Shown here: positions 58,901 through 64,000 of the stretch, piece after piece
Numbering within the stretch: position 1 is the stretch's first letter
Layout: each line of letters starts with the position of its first letter
Assembly (NCBI RefSeq): GCF_014654785.1
Contig: NZ_BNBD01000003.1
Span: forward strand, 186,001-250,000
From: Streptomyces mashuensis
GTDB lineage: Bacteria; Actinomycetota; Actinomycetes; Streptomycetales; Streptomycetaceae
Direction: 5' to 3'
DNA length: 64,000 bases
Made by a program: the position numbers and the translations under genes
Notes under the pieces: model-generated
Told to the model about the DNA's origin: nothing
The model's database searches: none
The model's input: only the letters and a program-made list of their open reading frames with translations

Positions 58901-61411
58901 GCCGTCCCCGGCGTCCTGCACCGAAGCTGCACCGTCGCCCGGCCCCTGCGCGGCAGGCACACCAGCCGCGGCTGCACCCTCGGCGGCAACCGGCACCTCA
59001 GCACCGACCGCAGCGCCCGGGATCACACCCGCCGCGCCGTCACCCACGACCGGCGGACCAGGCACCGCAGCGCCAGCAGCAACCGGCACACCAGCCACGG
59101 CAGCACCCTCGGCGACAACCGGCACCTCAGCACCGACCGCAGCGCTTGGGATCGCACCCGCCGCGCCGTCGTCCGCACCCGGCACCGGAGACGCACCGTC
59201 ACCCACGGCCGGCGCGCCAGGCACCGCAGCGCCAGCAGCACCGTCAACGGCAACCGCACCCTCCGCTGCACCAGCCGCGCCGTCACCCGCACCGGGCACC
59301 GAGGACGGGCCGTCACCCACACCAGGGGCGCCAGGCACCGCAGCACCATCAGCAACCGGCACACCAGCCACGGCAGCACCCTCAGCGGCAACCGGCACCT
59401 CAGCACCGACCACAGCCCCCGGCACCACACCCGCCGCCTCGTCACCTGCGCCCGGCGCACCCGGCACCGCAACATCATCAGCAACCGGCACACCTGCCGC
59501 GGCCGCATCGTCAACGGCAACCGCACCCGGCACCGGGGACGCACTGTCACCCACACCAGGGGCACCAGGCACCGCAGCGCCTTCAGCGGCAACCGGCATC
59601 TCAGCACCGACCGCAGCGCCCGGGATCGCACCCGCCGCGCTGTCACCCGCACCCAGCACCGGAGACGCACCGTCCCCCGCACCTGGCACACCAGGCACCG
59701 CAGCACCATCAGCAACCGGCACGCCAGCCACGGCAGCGCCCTCAGCGGCAACCGGCACCTCAGCACCGGCCACAGCCTCCGGCACCTCGTCACCCGCACC
59801 CGGCACCGGGGACGTACCGTCCCCCGCACCCGGCACACCAGGCACCGCCGCACCATCAGCAACCGGTGCCCCGGCCACGGCCGCATCGTCGGCAACAGCC
59901 GACATCACATCGGCGGCACCCTCGCCGGCAACCGGCGCACCAGCACCGTCACCCGCGCCCAGCGCCGACGACGTACCGTCACCCGGACCCTGCGCACCAG
60001 GCACCGCAGCACTATCGGCAACCGGGGCGCCGCCAGCCGCCACCGCACCGTCAACAGCGACCGCATCCGACACCGCACCAGCCGCGCCGTCACCCGCACC
60101 CGGCACCGGAGACGCACCGTCTCCCGCACCCGGCGCACCAGGCGTCACGCCATCCTCAGCGGCAACCGGCACCCCAGCCGCCGGCTCATCGGCACCGTCA
60201 CCCGGCACCACAGCAACAGCCACAGGCACATCGGCACCGTCACCCGGCACCGGCGCCTCAGCAGGAGCACCGGCAACGCCCGTCACAACGCCCGCGCCCG
60301 CACCGCCGGCACCGGCCTCAACCGAAGCCATCGCACCAGCCACACCGCCAGCACCGGCCTCAACCGAATCAACGGCACCAGCCACCCCGGCAACGCCCGT
60401 CGTAGCGTCAGCCGCACCGGCCACATCGGCCTCAGCAGGAGCACCGGCACCGGCCACGTCGGCCCCGGTAGGAGCATCGGCACCGACCACACCAGCCTCA
60501 GCCGGAGCACCCACACCAGCCACACCGGCCTCAGCAGGAGCCTCTGCACCAGCCGCATCAGCCTCAGCAGGAGTACCCACACCAGCCGCACCGGCCGGAG
60601 CAGCAACCTCCGTACCCACCACCCCAGCAGCCTCAACCCCCGCCACAACCGCACCGGTTGCGTCGGTTGCATCGGTACCCGCAGCAGCGTCCCCCGTTGC
60701 CGGAGCGCCCTCGGCACCCTCCGGCGCGGCGCCCCCCGTGGGCACCGTCCCGGTGTCGGGCGTTCGGGGCTCGCTCCCCAGGTCCAGGCCCTGGCTCTCG
60801 CCCTGACCCTCGCTCTGGCTCTCGGCCTCCTCCGGCATCACCACGCGCATCGCCGCCAGCGTGTCCGCGCCCGCGACCACGCGGGCCACCGCCGCGGCCG
60901 CGGCGTCGTCCGCCGGTCCCGTGGGGACTATGTCGGGCGTGGCCGGGCCCATTGCGCCCGTGTTCTGCGGCGGGACGAAGGCCGTCGCCGGCTGGGGGTC
61001 GAAGTACTCGACGCCGCCCACCGGCGGAGCGGGGGTGCTCAGGGGCTGCTGCGGCGCGGCCGGGCCGCGGTCGGCCAGGGAGCGGACGACGCCGCTGTGC
61101 GGTTCGGGGACCGGCGGGCCCATGTGGAGGGGGCGGCGCGGCGGCGGAGGGGAGGGTTGCGTGCGCACACCGGTGAAGTCGTGCGAGCCCGTGTCGCGGC
61201 CGCCCGTCTCGTGCGTACCGGCCGGCGGCTGCTCCATCCAGGCACCCTGGGCGCCGGGCATGAGCAGCAGGTCGTCCTCCTCGGCAGGGTCGGGGTCGAC
61301 GAAACCGTAGGGGGCCTGACTGCCGGTCTCGGCAGGGGCTGCGGCGTCCGCCGGGAGCGCGCCTGCGTTCTCCGGCTGTTCCTCGCCCGGGAACCGGCCG
61401 GTGTCGGTCAT
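55907..61411 (-). CDS. cobT: Giant BluB-CobT fusion with ~1,050-residue elastin-like acidic region
   Basis: 1,834 residues. A Pro-rich N-terminus (1-203, with DDLLLMPGAQGAWMEQPP) is followed by a low-complexity region (about 205-1255) of Ala, Gly, Val, Pro, Asp and Glu with no Lys, Arg, Phe, Tyr, Trp or Cys. Next is a BluB-like flavin domain (about 1264-1475: RRDIRKGF, SVGHSQPWDFVV, GLGVGWVSFF) that makes 5,6-dimethylbenzimidazole. Last is CobT (about 1480-1834: KPSGALGMLE, IFAGDHGVHHQGV, GEMGIANTT, LGEGTGALLALP with the catalytic Glu). It thus makes and activates the lower ligand. ATG 61411 has GAGGGG five bases upstream. Confidence 0.92.
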   Translation of the reverse strand: MTDTGRFPGEEQPENAGALPADAAAPAETGSQAPYGFVDPDPAEEDDLLLMPGAQGAWMEQPPAGTHETGGRDTGSHDFTGVRTQPSPPPPRRPLHMGPPVPEPHSGVVRSLADRGPAAPQQPLSTPAPPVGGVEYFDPQPATAFVPPQNTGAMGPATPDIVPTGPADDAAAAAVARVVAGADTLAAMRVVMPEEAESQSEGQGESQGLDLGSEPRTPDTGTVPTGGAAPEGAEGAPATGDAAAGTDATDATGAVVAGVEAAGVVGTEVAAPAGAAGVGTPAEADAAGAEAPAEAGVAGVGAPAEAGVVGADAPTGADVAGAGAPAEADVAGAADATTGVAGVAGAVDSVEAGAGGVAGAMASVEAGAGGAGAGVVTGVAGAPAEAPVPGDGADVPVAVAVVPGDGADEPAAGVPVAAEDGVTPGAPGAGDGASPVPGAGDGAAGAVSDAVAVDGAVAAGGAPVADSAAVPGAQGPGDGTSSALGAGDGAGAPVAGEGAADVMSAVADDAAVAGAPVADGAAVPGVPGAGDGTSPVPGAGDEVPEAVAGAEVPVAAEGAAVAGVPVADGAAVPGVPGAGDGASPVLGAGDSAAGAIPGAAVGAEMPVAAEGAAVPGAPGVGDSASPVPGAVAVDDAAAAGVPVADDVAVPGAPGAGDEAAGVVPGAVVGAEVPVAAEGAAVAGVPVADGAAVPGAPGVGDGPSSVPGAGDGAAGAAEGAVAVDGAAGAAVPGAPAVGDGASPVPGADDGAAGAIPSAAVGAEVPVVAEGAAVAGVPVAAGAAVPGPPVVGDGAAGVIPGAAVGAEVPVAAEGAAAAGVPAAQGPGDGAASVQDAGDGAAAAVPGPPSAVADGVAVPATDEGAAADGVGVPGAQGSGDGTSPVLGAGDGVAVVDGSGAPAAQGAGDEAGIATAVVPDANDGAPVAGEGLPAAADGAVAPAAEAGAATAGEGAAESLTAAAVTPGAADGTAVPDNPAAADSATAAGAGDVSAAMSPGVADGAVAPVVDNAAPAAAVPGAVDGAAPAADGVAAPGADEGTAVAASAADAGAATVAASAADGADVPAVGHSAAADGAVAPGSAPAVPGTGDGATAPAAPTAADDPAVPGAAAVPTAPGSDGAAADVPAEAAPGSDSTSAVAPGADPAPDPHPLPSDAPAGQDTAPAPASPEAGPQTQPPAAEGAAGAPAPSDTDTAVAADTAALPQQNQPAAEATVPAPQGAPAAEATTPTPQGTPAAEATAAEATAPAEDQPAQPEEPAGPPADPYGDAERAAVHRVMRERRDIRKGFRTDPIPHEVLLRVLEAAHTAPSVGHSQPWDFVVIRSEETRRTMHELVERQREAYAKSLPKGRAKQFKELKIEAILDTPVNIVVTADPTRGGRHTLGRHTQPQMAPYSSALAVENLWLAARAEGLGVGWVSFFDERELVRALGLPEHLEVVAYLCVGYVDEFPDEPELLQAGWSKRRPLSWVVHEETYGRRALPGEDPHDLLAETLRGIRPLDAKALGEAWERQKRMTKPSGALGMLEIISAQLCGLSRKCPPPIPEPAAVAIFAGDHGVHHQGVTAWPQEVTAQMVANFLGGGAVCNAFANQVGAEVCVVDVGVAGELPSTPGLLPRKVRPGTDDFTTGPAMSREEALRAVEIGIETARDLVTAGNKALLTGEMGIANTTVSAALISVYTGADPAEVTGRGTGINDEMHARKVDVVRRALELHQPDPKDPIGVLAAVGGLEHAALVGLILGGASLRTPVILDGVSAGAAALVARAVAPEALAACIAGHRSAEPGHVAALTKLGLRPLVDLDLRLGEGTGALLALPVVQSAARAMHEVATFDTAGVSEKK
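57640..60800 (-). repeat. Degenerate coding repeats of the cobT low-complexity region
   Basis: About 3.1 kb of imperfect in-frame repeats. One recurring block reads, in protein, EVPVAAEGAAVAGVPVADG and its variants; its DNA is nearly identical around 59340-59410 and 59700-59770. Others are VPGAPGVGDG and SPVPGAGDGAAG. Identity between units varies, so the array is old or diverging, but some pairs are close enough to recombine. Confidence 0.9.
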
Positions 61412-61428
61412 GCGTACCCCTCGCCCAT
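61408..61428 (-). CDS. Possible six-codon leader peptide before cobT
   Basis: ATG at 61428 has GGAAGGAG exactly eight bases upstream, the best ribosome site in the area. It encodes only MGEGYA before a TGA that overlaps the cobT ATG as ATGA. It could be a leader that controls cobT by translational coupling, or a remnant. There is no further evidence. Confidence 0.35.
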   Translation of the reverse strand: MGEGYA

Positions 61429-61660
61429 CGGTAGTGCTCCTTCCAACCGCTGCCGCCCACAGACAACAACGAGCGTCCATGCCTGGCGGCACGTTGTGTG
61501 CCACCGATGCCACCCTGCCCTGCACGCGCCAAGCGAGTGGGGCGTTCGGGACATTGACGGGTGTGGTGTCGGACACCGCTCGCCGGGAGCATCGGCAGCA
61601 CGACGGTCCGCCAGCCTACCTGCCGACCGACCAGCAGGGCCCTGGGCCCCGGCCACTCCC

Positions 61661-62875
61661 CTACGCGTGCGTCCGACGGCCGCTCAGCAGGAAGGCTACG
61701 GCGCGCTCGCGCTCCGTCCAGGCGGCTGTGTCCAACTCCACTGCCTGGACGAGCACGCATTCGACGGCGTACCCGCCCTCCGCGAGGACCCGGCCGATCT
61801 CCTCCGCCTCGTCGCGCGTGGCGGCGTGGGTGACGATGCGTTCGGGGCGGCGGTCGGCGCAGGCGGCGACCACCGGCGGGCCGCCGCCGCCCACCCGGAC
61901 CACGTCCGGCTGCGGCAGGTCCTCCAGGACGTGCGGTGCGGTGCCCTCGACGAGCTGGAGCATGACGCCGTGCCGGCGGGCCACCACGGCGGTGCGGCGG
62001 CAGGCCACGGGGTCCCGGTCGACGGCGATGACGGCCGCGCCGAACCGGGCGGCCTCGACCGCCGCCGCGCCCGTGCCGCAGCCGATGTCCCACACCAGGT
62101 CGCCGACGCGCGGGCCGAGCCGGGCCAGTTGCGCGGCGCGCAGTTCGGTCGTCTCGCCCTCCCCCGGCACGCCGTCGTACGCCTCGGCGGGCAGCGCCCA
62201 GCCGCGGACGGGTGAGGGGTAGCCGGGGTGGCGGCCGGCGATCCAGCCGCCGGGGCCGATGGTGGGGCCGCCGGGGCCGCCGATGGCGATGACGACGTTG
62301 GGGTCGCGCCAGGCGTGGTCGACGGCCCGGTCGGAGGTGACGACGGTGACCTGTTCCCGGTCGGTGCCGAGCTCCTCGCAGATGACGAACGTGCGGTGGA
62401 CGTCGCCGAGCAGCAGGGCGAGCTCGGCCGGGCCGGCGCCCGGCGAGGTGAGCACGGCGACCTTGGGGTGGGCGCGGCAGACGTTGACGGCGCGGCGCAG
62501 GTCGCGGGCGTGGGCGACGACGATCTGGGCGTCGTCCCAGGGCATGCCGGCGCGGGCGAAGGCGGCGGCCACAGAGGAGACGGCGGGCACGACCTCCACT
62601 TCGAGCCCGTACTCGGGGGCGCGGAGGGTGCGGACGACGCCGAAGAAGCCGGGGTCGCCGTCGGCGAGGACGACGGCGGAGCCGCGGTGGCGGGCGATGC
62701 GGCGGGCGGCGAGGTCGACGCTGCCGAGCCGGATGCGTTCGGCGGTGCCGGGCACCTCGGGCAGGGCCAGGTGGTGGGCCGCACCGGCCACGAGGGTGGC
62801 GGCGGACAGGGCGGAGCGGGCCGCGTCCGTCAGCGGTGAGCCGTCCCAACCGATCACCGTGACCCGGTCGGCCAT
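61661..62875 (-). CDS. cobL: Precorrin-6Y C5,15-methyltransferase (decarboxylating)
   Basis: 404 residues: CbiE-type tetrapyrrole methylase domain (about 1-205: VTVIGWDGSPLT, VVLADGDPGFFGV, VPAVSSVAAAFARAG) fused to a CbiT-type SAM domain (about 220-400: VWDIGCGTGAAAVEAARFG, VRVGGGGPPVV). It methylates C5 and C15 and removes the acetate side chain in aerobic B12 synthesis. 249 bases separate it from cobT. No cobalamin riboswitch is recognisable in the flanks. Confidence 0.94.
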   Translation of the reverse strand: MADRVTVIGWDGSPLTDAARSALSAATLVAGAAHHLALPEVPGTAERIRLGSVDLAARRIARHRGSAVVLADGDPGFFGVVRTLRAPEYGLEVEVVPAVSSVAAAFARAGMPWDDAQIVVAHARDLRRAVNVCRAHPKVAVLTSPGAGPAELALLLGDVHRTFVICEELGTDREQVTVVTSDRAVDHAWRDPNVVIAIGGPGGPTIGPGGWIAGRHPGYPSPVRGWALPAEAYDGVPGEGETTELRAAQLARLGPRVGDLVWDIGCGTGAAAVEAARFGAAVIAVDRDPVACRRTAVVARRHGVMLQLVEGTAPHVLEDLPQPDVVRVGGGGPPVVAACADRRPERIVTHAATRDEAEEIGRVLAEGGYAVECVLVQAVELDTAAWTERERAVAFLLSGRRTHA

Positions 62876-63006
62876 CGTCGTCTGTCTCCTGGACTGCTGA
62901 GGGGGCTGGGCAGGGTGAGATTACCCCGATTGGTATGGACCGGGGGTGGAGCGGGGCCGGCGCCTGTGCCTGCCGGCTACGGGCTGTGCCCGCTGGCCGC
63001 GGCCGG

Positions 63007-63669
63007 TCAGCGCCAGTCGGGGAACGCGCCGAGGTAGCCGCCGGCGCCCGTGGTGTCGTACCCGTCGCCGGGGTGGCCCTCACGGATCTCGTCGAGGTCC
63101 TCCGGCAGGAGGCTCCAGACGATGAGGTCGGTGCGGTTCTCCGTCCAGCCGCCGTCCTCCGTGCGGCTGCGTGTTATCCGGGCGCTGCGCAGCACGCCCT
63201 CGCTGACGCAGCCGGTCTTCTGCGCCACCTGCTGGGCGGCGGTGTTGTCGGCGGGGGTGCGCAGCTCCAGGCGTTCGAACTTCTGGTCCCGGAAGAGCCA
63301 CTCGGCGACGGCGAGGACGGATTCGCAGGCGTAGCCCTCGCCGCGGGCCCAGGGGGCGGTGACGTAGGCGATCTCGGCGGTGAGGGTGCGCCAGTCGGTG
63401 TTGCGGAGGTGGACGGTGCCGACGAGGCGGTGGGTGAGGAACTCGGTGACCGCAAAGACGATTCCGCGGCCGGAGGTGCGTTCGGCGTGGGCGCGGCGCA
63501 GGGCCCAGTCGCGGGCGTCGGCGGTGGTGTAGGGGTGGGGGGCGGAGGTCCAGGCGACGATGAGTTCGTCGTTCATCATCTCCGCGAGCGCGGGCACGTC
63601 CCCTGCCTCGAACGGGCGCAGCACCAGCCGGTCCGTACTGATGGAGATGTCCGGAAAGGTGGATGTCAT
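63007..63669 (-). CDS. RimJ/RimL-type GNAT acetyltransferase
   Basis: 220 residues from ATG 63669, with GGAG upstream. Starts STDRLVLRPFEAGDVPAL; acetyl-CoA loop APWARGEGYACESVLAVAEWLF; AAQQVAQKTGCVSEGVLR is the family end block. Likely acetylates an N-terminal or small-molecule amine. In-frame codons upstream of 63669 are Arg/Pro-rich and unlike the family. Confidence 0.9.
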   Translation of the reverse strand: MTSTFPDISISTDRLVLRPFEAGDVPALAEMMNDELIVAWTSAPHPYTTADARDWALRRAHAERTSGRGIVFAVTEFLTHRLVGTVHLRNTDWRTLTAEIAYVTAPWARGEGYACESVLAVAEWLFRDQKFERLELRTPADNTAAQQVAQKTGCVSEGVLRSARITRSRTEDGGWTENRTDLIVWSLLPEDLDEIREGHPGDGYDTTGAGGYLGAFPDWR

Positions 63670-63754
63670 GCGCTGCTCCAACGCGGGACGGGTGGGTTCG
63701 GTGCCGTCGTGGGGAACCAGCATGCAGCATGGGCGGGCGGGTTCGCCAAGCGCG

Positions 63755-63791
63755 CGGGCCCCGCACACGGTGGTTTCGTGCGCGGGGCCCG
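63755..63791 (-). terminator. Terminator after metQ
   Basis: A 15-bp stem with one mismatch (63755-63769, 63777-63791) around GTGGTTT, starting 32 bases past the metQ stop on the minus strand. Confidence 0.8.
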
Positions 63792-63822
63792 GGACCGTTC
63801 GGACGGCCGAGGTTACAGGGCG

Positions 63823-64000
63823 TCAGCTCTTGACCGGCCCGAAGGCGGGCAGCACCGCGCCGTTGTTGTACTTCTTCTCGATGAAGGCCTTGACCTCGTC
63901 GGAGTTGAGGAGCTTGGCGAGCTTGGCGATGCGGGGGTCGCCCTCGTTGCCCTTCTTGACGGCGAGGAAGTTGGCGTAGGGGTTGCCGTCGGCCTTCTCC
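63823..64000 (-). CDS. metQ: Methionine ABC transporter substrate-binding protein, C-terminal end
   Basis: The last 59 codons of a NlpA/MetQ lipoprotein, which binds methionine outside the cell for the MetNI transporter. The readable part has DGNPYANFLAVKKGNEGDP, LAKLLNSDEVKAFIEKKY and ends AVLPAFGPVKS, all typical of the family. The rest lies beyond the right edge, so the signal peptide and metN/metI context cannot be checked. Confidence 0.88.
   Translation of the reverse strand, partial: EKADGNPYANFLAVKKGNEGDPRIAKLAKLLNSDEVKAFIEKKYNNGAVLPAFGPVKS

Noticed and set aside
56400..60806. Second long plus-strand frame with Ala/Pro/Ser-rich repeats opposite cobT
   Set aside because: The apparent repeats mirror the in-frame repeats of the real minus-strand protein, and there is no ribosome site or recognisable domain.
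61412..61660. Cobalamin riboswitch upstream of cobT
   Set aside because: I looked for a B12-box-like sequence and paired stems on the minus strand and found none. The same holds for the space upstream of cobL.
55739..62215. Very long open frame on the plus strand opposite cobT
   Set aside because: The product is Arg/His/Gly-rich nonsense. It stays open because GC-rich codons of the minus-strand gene rarely give stops in this frame. BluB, CobT and CobL homology lies on the minus strand.

Overview
The window looks like chromosomal core from a Streptomyces. Base composition is very high in G+C. Many genes start with GTG or TTG and overlap their neighbour by GTGA/ATGA. It carries a full-length SsgB, a sporulation cell-division protein confined to morphologically complex actinomycetes. 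From memory, the gene order matches the S. coelicolor interval running from the aro genes past relA, ruvABC, pgsA and thrS to ssgB and the cob genes. I see no insertion sequence, prophage, integrase or CRISPR array.

Layout. 1-4.1 kb: aroK (cut by the edge), aroC, aroE and mltG, all minus. 4.2-8.1 kb: ruvX, alaS and two small membrane proteins. 8.3-9.8 kb: rpsD divergent from a DUF2470 gene, with an iron-box operator between them. 9.8-14 kb: rarA, a vitamin K epoxide reductase-like protein, hisS and a metallo-beta-lactamase-fold hydrolase. 14.1-16.4 kb (plus): a cyclophilin and a DUF349 protein, ending in a strong two-way terminator. 16.5-28.4 kb (minus): relA, apt, secF, secD, yajC, ruvB, ruvA, ruvC, yebC, pdxT, pdxS. 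28.5-31.9 kb (minus): a LemA-like protein, then pimA, an acyltransferase and pgsA, which form a phosphatidylinositol-mannoside pathway. 32.1-36.2 kb (plus): an EF-G-like GTPase and a large membrane protein. 36.2-40.9 kb (minus): a YncE-like lipoprotein, a NodB-fold lipoprotein with a changed active site, a HIT protein and thrS.

The more accessory stretch is 41-46.7 kb. It holds a DUF4365 nuclease-like gene with a partner of unknown function, divergent from a DEDDh exonuclease; two identical tRNA-Val(CAC) genes around a START-like gene; a PGPGW membrane protein; ssgB; a CGNR regulator; and a 46-residue membrane microprotein. 46.7-50.7 kb: a membrane protein, a DsbA-like protein, a double GNAT protein, pabC and pabB. 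50.8-51.5 kb: a tRNA array, Gly-Cys-Val-Val-Val-Val, driven by a recognisable promoter; the Val pair is tandemly duplicated. 51.7-53.7 kb: a small membrane protein and a Ser/Thr kinase. 53.7-62.9 kb (minus): a TrmH-type methyltransferase, cobA/cysG, an enormous BluB-CobT fusion and cobL. 63-64 kb: a GNAT protein and the 3' end of metQ.

The clearest candidate for something new is the BluB-CobT protein. About 1,050 residues of acidic, elastin-like sequence with no Lys, Arg, Phe, Tyr or Trp precede two adjacent enzymes of cobalamin lower-ligand assembly. Other leads are the iron box beside rpsD, the DUF4365 pair, the QHxxG pentapeptide repeats in MltG, the NodB protein without its motif-1 aspartates, and the duplicated tRNA-Val unit.
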